14,405 bases of DNA from Bacteroidota bacterium. GTDB lineage: Bacteria > Bacteroidota > Bacteroidia > Chitinophagales > Saprospiraceae. The notes under the pieces were generated by a model. That model ran no database searches. It was not told the origin of the DNA and saw only the letters and a list, made by a program, of their open reading frames with translations. The position numbers and the translations under genes are program-made. Position 1 is the stretch's first letter. The number at the start of each line of letters is the position of its first letter. The stretch is from contig JAKQGD010000621.1 in assembly GCA_029573365.1 (NCBI GenBank), positions 1 to 14,405 on the forward strand. Direction: 5' to 3'. This document shows, piece by piece, positions 1-7,773 of the stretch.

Positions 1-1332
1 ACCGGTGTGCTCAAAAAGGTTTACCCCTATGATTCGTTCTTCGCCGCTGTCTATTCTTGCCTGCTTGGCTGCAGCAGCTTCCTCGATTCTCAGCTTGGGT
101 ATGCCGGCTTCGATGGCACGGGTCATGCCCCCCAGCGACTCTATTTCCATGATGTGGGCCCATGCTTTGTCAGCAAGCTGGCCTGTCAGTGTTTCTATAT
201 ACCACGATCCTCCCATAGGGTCCAGGGCCTTAACAATCTCCGTTTCTGACTGCAGATATTTCTGGGTATCGCGGGCTATTCTCGCCGAATAATCCGTTGG
301 AAGAGCAATGGCCTCATCCAGTGAATTAGTATGCAGGGATTGAGTCCCACCAAATGCTGCAGCCATGGCCTCTACACATGTGCGGGCTATATTGTTAAAA
401 GGGTCCTGGGCTGTCAGGCTGTACCCCGATGTTTGGCAATGTGTCCTTAGAGCCAGGCTTTTTGGATGGGAGGCCCCAAACTGCTTCACGATTTTTGACC
501 AAAGCAGCCTTGCAGCCCTCATTTTTGCAATTTCCATAAAAAAATTCATTCCTATGCCCCAGAAAAAGGAAAACCTGGACACAAAACTATCCACGTCAAG
601 ACCGGCGGCAATTCCTGCACGAATATACTCCATACCGTCCGACAGCGTGTAGGCTAGCTCTATGTCTGCGGGTGCACCAGCTTCATGCATATGGTAGCCC
701 GAAATGGAAATGCTGTTAAATTTTGGCATACGTCCCGCAGTAAATGCAAAGATGTCAGAGACGATTTTCATTGATGGCCCGGGCGGATAAATGTATGTAT
801 TTCGCACCATAAATTCCTTCAGTATGTCATTCTGTATCGTACCACTCAGTTTTTCCATGGCCACGCCTTGCTCTTCGGCAGCCACAATATAAAAGGCAAG
901 CACCGGTATGACGGCACCATTCATCGTCATGGAGACGGACATCACATCAAGCGGAATACCGTCAAAAAGCACCTTCATATCCTCCACAGTATCTATAGCT
1001 ACCCCGGCCATACCTACATCGCCGGCTACCCTGGGGTGGTCAGAGTCATAACCTCTGTGGGTTGCCAGGTCAAAAGCCACAGAGAGCCCTTTCTGTCCGG
1101 CGGCTAGGTTTCTGCGATAAAAGGCGTTGCTGTCTTCGGCGGTAGAAAAGCCTGCATATTGCCTTATGGTCCACGGTGATGTCAGGTACATGGTACTGTA
1201 AGGCCCTCTCAGATACGGCGGAATGCCCGCATGATATGCCGTATGCCCCAGATTACGGATGTCTTCCGGACCGTAAGCAAATTTGAGGTCTATGCCTTCA
1301 GGTGTTTTAAAGGTCTCGTGGCGCCTATTCAT
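1..1332 (-). CDS. mutB: Methylmalonyl-CoA mutase large (catalytic) subunit, N-terminal 444 codons, cut by window edge
   Basis: This is the catalytic subunit of the adenosylcobalamin-dependent mutase that interconverts methylmalonyl-CoA and succinyl-CoA in the cytoplasm (propionate and odd-chain metabolism). The reverse strand is open from an ATG at 1330-1332 to base 1 without a stop. The substrate-binding TIM barrel is easy to recognise: RGPYSTMY at residues 42-49, IRQYAGFSTAE at 56-66, FDLATHRGYDSDHP at 87-100, TMNGAVIPVLAF at 136-147, TIQNDILKEF at 165-174 and ISGYHMHEAGA at 210-220. By recalled alignment with the Propionibacterium enzyme, Tyr59, Gln167, Arg177 and His214 match Tyr89, Gln197, Arg207 and His244, a constant offset of 30. 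The C-terminal B12-binding domain should lie beyond base 1. The N-terminus is about 30 residues shorter than in that enzyme; an in-frame TAA ten codons upstream, with no ATG, GTG or TTG between, excludes a longer start. The small subunit gene is not in the window. The gene is divergent from the ABC-F gene; I saw no clear TAnnTTTG box for it. Confidence 0.95.
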   Translation of the reverse strand, partial: MNRRHETFKTPEGIDLKFAYGPEDIRNLGHTAYHAGIPPYLRGPYSTMYLTSPWTIRQYAGFSTAEDSNAFYRRNLAAGQKGLSVAFDLATHRGYDSDHPRVAGDVGMAGVAIDTVEDMKVLFDGIPLDVMSVSMTMNGAVIPVLAFYIVAAEEQGVAMEKLSGTIQNDILKEFMVRNTYIYPPGPSMKIVSDIFAFTAGRMPKFNSISISGYHMHEAGAPADIELAYTLSDGMEYIRAGIAAGLDVDSFVSRFSFFWGIGMNFFMEIAKMRAARLLWSKIVKQFGASHPKSLALRTHCQTSGYSLTAQDPFNNIARTCVEAMAAAFGGTQSLHTNSLDEAIALPTDYSARIARDTQKYLQSETEIVKALDPMGGSWYIETLTGQLADKAWAHIMEIESLGGMTRAIEAGIPKLRIEEAAAAKQARIDSGEERIIGVNLFEHTG

Positions 1333-1458
1333 GTCTTTCTTGTTTTGGGCTTGTAAATTTAGTTATTTTTCCGGCTTTCGCCAAAGGGCACGCGGCTTGG
1401 ATTCTTTCTTTCCAGCAAGGACATATACCAACATTTCGCCCAAATGCCTTCAATTGAT

Positions 1459-1466
1459 TAGTTTTG
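1459..1466 (+). promoter_or_regulatory. Bacteroidota-type -7 box of the ABC-F gene
   Basis: TAGTTTTG matches the Bacteroidota consensus TAnnTTTG exactly. A TTTC at 1434-1437, 21 bases upstream, may serve as an imperfect -33 TTTG. The last G lies 30 bases before the ATG at 1496, giving an inferred leader of about 23 nt. It also argues against the longer open frame that starts at 1283, because transcripts from here would not contain that start. Confidence 0.5.
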
Positions 1467-1495
1467 TGCTCTTTAACACATCTCAGGACAGCAGG

Positions 1496-3355
1496 ATGCA
1501 GTACCTAAATCTCGAAAATGTCAGTCGCTCTTACGGCGAAAAAGTGCTCTTCAGCAATGTAAATCTTTCCATCAGTAAAGGCGACAAGATCGCCCTGGTG
1601 GCTAAAAATGGCAGCGGCAAATCCACCCTTTTGCGATTGATTGCAGGAAAGGAAGGTTCTGATGGCGAAAATGCCAAAGTCTTTATTTCGAAGGAAATCA
1701 GAACCGCCATACTGGAGCAGGATCCCGTCTTCAATCCACACGATACGATTCTGGAGGCTGTCCTCGATTCGGATAACGAAGCTATAAGGGCTGTAGCTGA
1801 TTACGAAAAGGCAGTCATTGCAGGTGACGAGGTGTTGATGCATAAATGTGTTTCGAGGCTTGATGACCTCAAAGCCTGGGACCTCGAATCCCGGATCATG
1901 GAAGTACTCCACAGGCTCAAACTCAGAGATATAACCAAAAAAACGGGTGAGTTGTCCGGTGGTCAGGCAAAAAGACTCGCCCTCGCAAAGATCCTGATAG
2001 ACCAGCCAGATTTTCTGATCCTCGACGAGCCCACAAACCACTTGGATATAGAAATGATAGAGTGGCTCGAAACCTACCTGCAGAGTCCGGGCATCACCTT
2101 GTTTATGGTGACCCACGACAGATATTTTCTGGAAAACATATGTAATGAAATCCTGGAGTTGGACAACGGCAAAATTTATGTCTACAGAGGTAATTACTCG
2201 CAGTATCTCGAAAAGCGGGAAGCACGTCTGACCAATGAAGCTGCCAACCTGGACAAAACCCGCAAACTGTATGCCCGCGAACTCGAATGGATGCGGCGAC
2301 AACCACAGGCCAGAACCACAAAGGCAAAGTCCAGGATCGATGACTTTTATGACATTAAAGACAAGGCATCGGTCAGAAGACCTGGTGACGAAGTAAGCAT
2401 TCCTATACAGACATCGTGGCTTGGCTCCAAGATTCTCGAGATGCACAATGTCGTTAAAAAGTTTGACAGTACGGTAATTCTTGACGGATTTACCTACAAG
2501 TTTAAAAGAGGCGAAAGAGTAGGTATTGTCGGCCCCAATGGTACCGGCAAATCTACCTTCCTCAGGGTCATGACTCAGCAGATGCAGCCTGATGGCGGCA
2601 AGGTTGTGGTGGGAGAAACCATTTCTTTTGGCTATTATACACAAGAGGGACTCAGGCTTAAGGAAGACAAGACCGTCATCGATGTCATCAGGGACATTGC
2701 TGATTTTGTACCGCTGGAAAAAGGCCAAAAAATTACAGCCGAGGCTCTATTGGAAAAATTCCTTTTTCCGCGGCCTCAGCAGAGGGTGTACGTATCTCAG
2801 CTGAGCGGTGGGGAAAAAAGGCGGCTTTACCTGCTTACTGTGCTCATGAAAAATCCCAATTTTCTGATCCTGGACGAGCCCACCAATGACCTTGATATCA
2901 TCACCCTTAATGTGTTGGAAGATTATCTGGCGGACTTTACAGGGTGTCTGGTCATAGTGACCCACGACAGGTATTTTATGGACAGGCTGGTAGACCATAT
3001 ATTTGTGCTGGAAGGAGGCGGAAAGGTCACTGACTTCAATGGCAGCTATTCTGAATATCGGCTCCATCAAAAGGAAGAGGCTCAGCAAAAACAAGGGTCA
3101 GGTAATGCCCAGCAAACAGAATCTGTAACATCCGAAAGCAAAGGGAAAGCGACTTTTGAGCAGCGAAAAGATTTCGCAAGACTCGAAAAAGAAATTAAAA
3201 AGCTCGAAGACCGCAAGGCAGAAATCAATACTATGTTTGAAGACAGCAGTATGTCTCACGACAGGATTATGGAACTTTCGTCCGAACTGGAAAAAATCAA
3301 TGTACAGATCGAAGAAAAGGAGACCCGCTGGTTTGAGTTGGTGGACCTTATGTAA
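1496..3355 (+). CDS. uup: ABC-F family ATPase, Uup-like, with two ABC domains and a C-terminal coiled coil
   Basis: This is a 619-residue soluble protein with two tandem ATP-binding cassettes and no membrane segments, as in ABC-F proteins that act on ribosomes or, for Uup, also on branched DNA. Domain 1 has Walker A AKNGSGKS at residues 36-43, signature LSGGQ at 153-157 and Walker B FLILDE at 173-178. Domain 2 has GPNGTGKS at 346-353, LSGGE at 436-440 and FLILDE at 456-461. The first Walker A has Ala where Gly is usual. The linker carries the basic, Arg-rich WMRRQPQAR segment typical of the family. A Lys/Glu-rich coiled coil occupies about residues 560-619, which is the Uup-type C-terminal extension and the reason for the name over EttA. 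The start at 1496 is chosen because MQYLNLENVSRSYG begins the cassette fold; the frame is open back to 1283 but that extension is not family-like and a -7 box lies inside it. Other ABC-F subfamilies remain possible. Confidence 0.9.
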   Translation: MQYLNLENVSRSYGEKVLFSNVNLSISKGDKIALVAKNGSGKSTLLRLIAGKEGSDGENAKVFISKEIRTAILEQDPVFNPHDTILEAVLDSDNEAIRAVADYEKAVIAGDEVLMHKCVSRLDDLKAWDLESRIMEVLHRLKLRDITKKTGELSGGQAKRLALAKILIDQPDFLILDEPTNHLDIEMIEWLETYLQSPGITLFMVTHDRYFLENICNEILELDNGKIYVYRGNYSQYLEKREARLTNEAANLDKTRKLYARELEWMRRQPQARTTKAKSRIDDFYDIKDKASVRRPGDEVSIPIQTSWLGSKILEMHNVVKKFDSTVILDGFTYKFKRGERVGIVGPNGTGKSTFLRVMTQQMQPDGGKVVVGETISFGYYTQEGLRLKEDKTVIDVIRDIADFVPLEKGQKITAEALLEKFLFPRPQQRVYVSQLSGGEKRRLYLLTVLMKNPNFLILDEPTNDLDIITLNVLEDYLADFTGCLVIVTHDRYFMDRLVDHIFVLEGGGKVTDFNGSYSEYRLHQKEEAQQKQGSGNAQQTESVTSESKGKATFEQRKDFARLEKEIKKLEDRKAEINTMFEDSSMSHDRIMELSSELEKINVQIEEKETRWFELVDLM

Positions 3356-3378
3356 AATGGTCCGGCAGTTGGAAGCAG

Positions 3379-3840
3379 TTAAAATTGTATGCCCAGGCCT
3401 ACACCGGCGGGACTTGATGACAATCGGATTGAAAGATGTTCTTTTCTCTTTATTGCATTGTTATAATTAAGGATTGCTTTTCGTTTGGAGTTTTGGGAGG
3501 CAAAAGCAAAACCTATGGCGACGCCTCCGCAAAGCAAATTACCGACGAGCCCTGTAGTGGCTTTTTTTCTATCGTATGAATTATTCAGCATATAGTAAGT
3601 AAAACCTATCTGACCGGCCAAAGCTGCGTATCCAAATGCATTTTGAACCTTGGATTTTTTCCAATAGTCATTGGATACCGGAACTCTTTTCATCAGTTTT
3701 CCTACCTCAGAAGCAGAAATCCGGTTACTGTCTTCATAATACTTTTGACCAAAAAACCCCGGAAATACGGTAATTTCCTGCCCGTACGATTTTAAACCTA
3801 AAGTAAAACAAAGCAAGAATACAAGTGGGGCAATTCTCAT
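3379..3840 (-). CDS. Small exported protein of unknown function
   Basis: This 153-residue protein has an N-terminal signal peptide (about residues 1-20, hydrophobic core PLVFLLCFTLG) without a lipobox cysteine, so it is probably secreted to the periplasm or sits at the envelope. The mature part starts with an aromatic-rich stretch (FPGFFGQKYYED), followed by a charged segment ending WKKSK. Two moderately hydrophobic Gly/Ala-rich stretches follow (about 68-87 and 97-114), then a basic NSKRKAILNYNNAI segment and a Gly-rich C-terminus ending in Phe. From memory this arrangement resembles uncharacterised Bacteroidota proteins with a polar 'KKSK' segment before glycine-rich hydrophobic stretches and a C-terminal 'YN' motif, but I cannot assign a named family. 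It is convergent with the ABC-F gene (23-base gap) and divergent from thrS, so neighbours give no clue to its function. Confidence 0.75.
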   Translation of the reverse strand: MRIAPLVFLLCFTLGLKSYGQEITVFPGFFGQKYYEDSNRISASEVGKLMKRVPVSNDYWKKSKVQNAFGYAALAGQIGFTYYMLNNSYDRKKATTGLVGNLLCGGVAIGFAFASQNSKRKAILNYNNAIKRKEHLSIRLSSSPAGVGLGIQF

Positions 3841-3944
3841 GCTTCAATAAATTGGATTTATATAAATTTGAAAAATAGAACGGTTTGTAAAGTTGTTTAT
3901 TGTCTGGTTTATAGCAAAGTGAGAATATCCATGTCTTTTTTTCA

Positions 3945-3952
3945 TAAATTTG
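3945..3952 (+). promoter_or_regulatory. Bacteroidota-type -7 box of thrS
   Basis: TAAATTTG matches TAnnTTTG exactly and its G is 30 bases before the thrS ATG, implying a leader of about 23 nt. No TTTG or TTG lies at the usual distance upstream, so the -33 element is weak or absent. A second TAAATTTG occurs at 3863-3870, further from the start and also without a -33 partner. Confidence 0.45.
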
Positions 3953-3981
3953 CAGGCTATTAGGAATTAGAGATTTTAAAT

Positions 3982-5907
3982 ATGAATACAATAAATATAA
4001 CTCTGCCTGATGGCAGTGTAAGGCAATATCCTCATGGAGTGACCTCTATGCAAATTGCACAGAGCATCAGCGAAGGACTGGCCAGAAACGTACTTTCGGC
4101 TACCGTCAATGGTGAAGTGTGGGATGCTACAAGACCTATTAATGGTGATGCTTCCCTAAAACTTCACACTTGGAATGACAAGGAAGGCAAGGCCACCTAC
4201 TGGCATTCGTCTGCACACCTGATGGCCGAAGCTCTTGAAGCCCTCTTTCCGGGAGTGAAATTTGGTATCGGCCCGGCCATCGATAATGGCTACTATTACG
4301 ACGTCGATACGGGAGACACAACCCTTACTCCTGCCGATCTGCCCAGGATAGAAGAAAAGATGATGGAACTCGCAAAAAATAAAAACAGTTACATCCGCAG
4401 GGAAGTTTCCAAGGCAGATGCGATAGCTTATTTCACAGATAAAGGCGACGAATATAAACTGGAGTTGCTCGAAGGGCTCGAAGATGGGCAGATTACCTTT
4501 TATACGCAGGGAAATTTTACAGATCTTTGTAGGGGGCCGCATATTCCTGACACCTCATCCATCAAGGCTGTCAAGCTGATGAATCTGGCCGGAGCTTACT
4601 GGCGTGGAGACGAAAAACGCAAACAGATGACCAGAATCTATGGCATCACCTTTCCAAAGTCTAAAGAACTTACCGATTATCTGGAACTGCTCGAGGAAGC
4701 TAAAAAAAGGGACCACAGAAAACTGGGAGCAGAGCTGGAATTGTTTATGTTTTCTGATAAGGTAGGTCAGGGTCTTCCTATCTGGTTACCCAAAGGTACA
4801 CAGCTAAGGGAGAGGCTGCAGAATTTTCTCAGAGCCGAGCAGGAAAAACTAGGCTACCAGATGGTGGTTACGCCTCACATCGGTTCTAAAACACTTTACG
4901 TCACATCCGGCCATTATGCCAAGTATGGTGCCGACAGCTTCCAGCCGATACATACTCCAAAAGAGGGCGAAGAGTTTCTCCTCAAGCCGATGAACTGTCC
5001 ACACCACTGTGAGATCTTTGGTCACAGGCCGAGGTCGTACAAAGAGTTGCCATTGCGTATTGGAGAGTTTGGGACAGTTTACAGATATGAGCAAAGTGGT
5101 GAACTGCATGGCCTGTCACGGGTACGTGGGTTTACACAGGACGATGCACATATTTTTTGTACTGTGGAGCAGGTAAAGGGTGAGTTTCTCAATGTCCTAG
5201 AGCTGACACAGATGGTCATCCGTAAGATGGGCTTTGACAATTTTACGGCCCAGATATCACTCAGAGATCCCGGGAAACCGGAGAAGTATATTGGCTCAGA
5301 AGAAAACTGGAACGCAGCTGAAGCCGCCATCATCGAGGCCACCAAAGAAGTAGACATGGAAACCACGACCGTGCTAGGGGAGGCAGCCTTTTACGGACCC
5401 AAACTTGATTTTATGATCAAGGATGCCCTGGGAAGGTCATGGCAACTTGGCACCATTCAGGTAGACTACAATCTGCCTGAACGTTTTGGTCTCGAGTATA
5501 TAGGTTCTGATAACCAGGCCCACCGGCCGGTGATGATACACAGGGCTCCGTTTGGGTCTATGGAGAGGTTTATCTCTATACTTATCGAACACACAGCCGG
5601 AAAATTCCCACTGTGGCTGACGCCCGATCAGTTCGCTTTGTTGCCTATCTCTGACAGACTGGTGCCATACTGCGAGTCCGTAAAGGCAGAGCTTGCCAGG
5701 CATGACATCCGCGGATTTATTGATGAGAGGGCAGAGTCTATTGGTCGGAAAATCAGGGACACTGAGCTCAAACGTGTTCCATATATGCTGATCATCGGCG
5801 ACAAGGAGGCTGAAAACGGACAAATCTCAGTAAGAAGACAGGGCCAGGGTGACCTGGGAACCATGGACATCAGTGACTTTATAACGCGGTTTACAGCTGA
5901 GCTTTAA
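3982..5907 (+). CDS. thrS: Threonyl-tRNA synthetase
   Basis: This class II synthetase charges tRNA-Thr with threonine in the cytoplasm. At 641 residues it is the full usual length. Domains in order: TGS (about 1-62), the editing domain with the HxxxH pair His75/His79 and Cys183/His187 (equivalent to E. coli His73, His77, Cys182, His186), the catalytic core, and the C-terminal anticodon-binding domain (about 540-641). The zinc ligands that select threonine are present as Cys339 in MNCPHH, His390 in DDAHIF and His520 in IHRAPFGS. Motif 2 is visible as the LSRVRGFTQDDAHIF segment and motif 3 as FGSMERF. Both editing and synthesis sites look intact. The start is supported by the TGS beginning directly after it and by the upstream -7 box. 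The gene is not followed by infC-rpmI-rplT, its common partners; the next gene is convergent after 14 bases, so thrS looks monocistronic. Confidence 0.98.
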   Translation: MNTINITLPDGSVRQYPHGVTSMQIAQSISEGLARNVLSATVNGEVWDATRPINGDASLKLHTWNDKEGKATYWHSSAHLMAEALEALFPGVKFGIGPAIDNGYYYDVDTGDTTLTPADLPRIEEKMMELAKNKNSYIRREVSKADAIAYFTDKGDEYKLELLEGLEDGQITFYTQGNFTDLCRGPHIPDTSSIKAVKLMNLAGAYWRGDEKRKQMTRIYGITFPKSKELTDYLELLEEAKKRDHRKLGAELELFMFSDKVGQGLPIWLPKGTQLRERLQNFLRAEQEKLGYQMVVTPHIGSKTLYVTSGHYAKYGADSFQPIHTPKEGEEFLLKPMNCPHHCEIFGHRPRSYKELPLRIGEFGTVYRYEQSGELHGLSRVRGFTQDDAHIFCTVEQVKGEFLNVLELTQMVIRKMGFDNFTAQISLRDPGKPEKYIGSEENWNAAEAAIIEATKEVDMETTTVLGEAAFYGPKLDFMIKDALGRSWQLGTIQVDYNLPERFGLEYIGSDNQAHRPVMIHRAPFGSMERFISILIEHTAGKFPLWLTPDQFALLPISDRLVPYCESVKAELARHDIRGFIDERAESIGRKIRDTELKRVPYMLIIGDKEAENGQISVRRQGQGDLGTMDISDFITRFTAEL

Positions 5908-5921
5908 GTATTGTTATATAA

Positions 5922-6779
5922 TCAGAGTTTTCTGATCAGCCCTTCCTGGGCTGTGCTTGCCACAAGGAGGCCGTCGGCTGTAAATATTTTGCCTGTACAG
6001 TAGGCTCTACCGCCATTGGCATTGGAACTCTCGACCACATACAACAGCCATTCATCTGTTCTTGCCGGCCTGTGAAACCACATGGCGTGGTCCAGACTTG
6101 CTATTTGCATAGGAGTAGTAAAAAATGACATACCATGCGGAAACAAAGCCGTAATAAGAAGGTTGAAATCCGATGCATATGCCAGCGTGGTCTGATGAAT
6201 CAGCGGGTCATCGGGGAGGGTGCCATTGGTCCTGAACCATGTGTGGTTCATGGCGGGTCTGATTCTGGGATGGAAAGGGTCATAGTGCTCCACAGGGTGA
6301 AATACAAATGGCCCGTCAGGTGCAAAGATACCCCGGGGTTGTATCTTAAATTTACCTGCAAATTCTGCAAACAGGTCAGAAAACGAAGTCAGCGATTCTG
6401 GCCTTGCTACATTGGGCATAGTGGCCTGATGTTCTATGCCACTTTCAGCTTTCTGATATGAGGCTGACATGACAAAGATATCCCGGCCCGACTGTGAAGC
6501 CACAACCCTCCTGGTATTAAATGACTTGCCATCCTTCATCACCTCAACTCTGTATGTGATAGGCAGATCATTGTCTCCCGGATTGATAAAGTAACAATGC
6601 ATGGAGTGAAGCACTTTGTCGTCGGATATGGTGGTGTTGGCTGCTGATACCGCCTGGGCCAATACCTGGCCTCCGTATACATTGGGGCTGCCTATAAACA
6701 GATTGTTGCCCGAAAACTCAAGGTCTCCCTTTTTCTCTAGAGTGAGGATTTGCAACAACTCTGGCAACTGACTAGCCAT
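5922..6779 (-). CDS. tesB: Acyl-CoA thioesterase II
   Basis: This cytoplasmic enzyme hydrolyses acyl-CoA to free fatty acid and CoA. The 285-residue protein has the double hot-dog architecture of TesB. The N-terminal hot dog holds VYGGQVLAQAVSAA and HSMHCYFINPGD; the C-terminal one holds YASDFNLL, SLDHAMWFHRP and STAQEGLIR. The catalytic triad positions can be read directly: Asp204, Ser228 and Gln278, which line up without offset with E. coli Asp204, Thr228 and Gln278; Ser for Thr at 228 is a conservative change. The start overlaps the end of the upstream membrane-protein gene by 8 bases (ATGGCTAG), which suggests translational coupling. It is the last gene of a three-gene block and is convergent with thrS. 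Possible roles are acyl-CoA overflow control or fatty acid turnover; the true substrate cannot be read from sequence. Confidence 0.95.
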   Translation of the reverse strand: MASQLPELLQILTLEKKGDLEFSGNNLFIGSPNVYGGQVLAQAVSAANTTISDDKVLHSMHCYFINPGDNDLPITYRVEVMKDGKSFNTRRVVASQSGRDIFVMSASYQKAESGIEHQATMPNVARPESLTSFSDLFAEFAGKFKIQPRGIFAPDGPFVFHPVEHYDPFHPRIRPAMNHTWFRTNGTLPDDPLIHQTTLAYASDFNLLITALFPHGMSFFTTPMQIASLDHAMWFHRPARTDEWLLYVVESSNANGGRAYCTGKIFTADGLLVASTAQEGLIRKL

Positions 6780-7152
6780 GTGCAGGAAATTTTTCCATTT
6801 CTTTGAGATACAAACCCATAAACCCCACCGCTAATATCAGGTGTAGTATAAAAGGGCCGATACTTGCTGTCAGGTGCTGGCCATAAAGGCTGTAGAAGTA
6901 AAAAGCTACAATCAGGTGGAATGAAACCACCGCCAGGCAAATCTGCCTGTACATATGATTGTATTCAAATCTGCGGTATAAAAGAAACGAGAGTATCCCA
7001 AAGATAAGTGCAAGGATACCATACAACCGGGAGACGGCTATGGTCTGAGGTGCCTGTCCTTCGTCCTGCAGCAGCATCGAAGGCACCATAATCAGGACAA
7101 AGCCTGCCAGACCTTCGATGAATGCATTTATTAGTAAAATGTTCCTCAGCAT
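6772..7152 (-). CDS. Small four-helix membrane protein of unknown function
   Basis: The 126-residue protein is almost entirely hydrophobic, with four predicted transmembrane segments at about residues 5-28, 37-59, 70-90 and 97-116. A charged loop (YRRFEYNHMYRQ) follows the second helix and a short Lys/Glu tail ends the protein, so it is an inner-membrane protein with little soluble mass. I recognise no enzyme or transporter motif; SRLYGILALIFGI in helix 2 is reminiscent of small 4-TM proteins in Bacteroidota that lack a defined role. The gene lies 18 bases after the lipoprotein gene, and its stop is inside the first codons of tesB, so all three are probably co-transcribed. Confidence 0.8.
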   Translation of the reverse strand: MLRNILLINAFIEGLAGFVLIMVPSMLLQDEGQAPQTIAVSRLYGILALIFGILSFLLYRRFEYNHMYRQICLAVVSFHLIVAFYFYSLYGQHLTASIGPFILHLILAVGFMGLYLKEMEKFPAHG

Positions 7153-7170
7153 AATTTTTTTTGGTTTACG

Positions 7171-7698
7171 TTATTTGTTACTACGGGTCAGTTGTGTCAC
7201 GGGCTTTCCTTTAACTTCCGTCAATGAGTCCATGGAAAACCTTGCTTCGTAGATGAGTCCACCATCTTCGTCCCACTTGCGGAGGTATCCGTTTTTCTTT
7301 TCGTCCTTAAATTCTGAGACATACTGCAAATTGCCTGATTCGTAAAAAATCGTATCACCCCCGTTTTTTAAGCCGTTGACGTAATACTGCACTTCTTTGG
7401 TGGCTCCGTTTTCATAGTAGACGGTTGTTTTTCCTTCTTGCTTGTCGTCTTTAAAAAACTTCTCCCCTTTGATAGCTCCCGAGGGATAATAGTCGGTCAT
7501 TTTGCCTTCTATCTTGCCATTAACCCTTGTATAAATTCTTGACACCTCTCCGGTGCCATAGGTCTCTTTTATTTCCTGACTGGGTGGAGGTACAGGGTCA
7601 GTTTTTATGTTTTCTTTGCAGGCACTGAGCATCAACGCCATACTCACTATAAAAAATTTTAGGCCGAAATTATTTTGGTTAAACATATGAAACAGCAT
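7171..7698 (-). CDS. Lipoprotein with MORN-type (YwqK-like) repeats
   Basis: This 175-residue protein starts with a lipoprotein signal peptide, core FFIVSMALML followed by the lipobox LSAC, so Cys27 is the likely lipidated residue. A Pro-rich spacer is followed by four repeats of about 23-25 residues with the pattern GK.EG....YY.NG....E..Y, at about 61-85, 86-109, 110-133 and 134-154. These are MORN_2-type repeats, found in Bacteroidota proteins often labelled 'YwqK family antitoxin'; that label is inherited and no toxin partner is seen here. The protein probably faces the periplasm or cell surface. The second Met (codon 5, ATG at 7684-7686) is an equally good start. It is the first gene of the block that ends with tesB and follows the terminator of the haloperoxidase-type gene. 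A box one base short of consensus (TAGTTTG on the minus strand, 7712-7718) may be its -7 element. Confidence 0.85.
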   Translation of the reverse strand: MLFHMFNQNNFGLKFFIVSMALMLSACKENIKTDPVPPPSQEIKETYGTGEVSRIYTRVNGKIEGKMTDYYPSGAIKGEKFFKDDKQEGKTTVYYENGATKEVQYYVNGLKNGGDTIFYESGNLQYVSEFKDEKKNGYLRKWDEDGGLIYEARFSMDSLTEVKGKPVTQLTRSNK

Positions 7699-7722
7699 TT
7701 GGTATTATTAACAAACTAAAAC

Positions 7723-7752
7723 AAAAAAGGGCCATTGACAAATGACCCTTTT
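7723..7752 (-). terminator. Intrinsic terminator after the haloperoxidase-type gene
   Basis: Read on the minus strand, AAAAGGGTCATT (7752-7741) pairs with AATGGCCCTTTT (7736-7725) over 12 positions with one G-U pair. The loop is TGTC, and a run of six T (7728-7723) overlaps the end of the stem. It begins about 20 bases after the stop codon at 7774-7776. This separates the upstream lipoprotein gene from the tesB block. Read on the plus strand the hairpin has a mismatch and only a T4 run, so it is oriented for minus-strand transcription. Confidence 0.8.
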
Positions 7753-7773
7753 AATATTCTTAAGATGATTTAT

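Noticed and set aside
5..1107. Several plus-strand frames of 79-95 codons
   Set aside because: They are antisense to the methylmalonyl-CoA mutase frame, which is continuous from 1332 down to base 1 and has unmistakable family motifs.
1283..1495. N-terminal extension of the ABC-F frame to 1283 or 1331
   Set aside because: The extra residues do not resemble the family, they overlap the start of the divergent mutase gene, and a -7 box at 1459-1466 lies inside them.
1505..2728. Open frame of 407 codons on the minus strand inside the ABC-F gene
   Set aside because: It lies fully antisense to a clear two-cassette ATPase, its translation shows no family motif, and long antisense frames are common opposite well-conserved genes.
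3156..3470. Plus-strand frame of 104 codons at the end of the ABC-F gene
   Set aside because: It overlaps the ABC-F coiled coil in another frame and then the convergent small gene; its composition is that of a shadow frame.
5921..5936. ATCAGA-GTTT-TCTGAT hairpin between thrS and tesB
   Set aside because: The stem is only 6 bp, has no T-run on either strand and overlaps the tesB stop region, so a terminator call is not supported.
7171..7698. Toxin-antitoxin module suggested by the YwqK-like label
   Set aside because: The protein is a lipoprotein with MORN-type repeats and no toxin-like gene is adjacent; the antitoxin label is only an inherited name.
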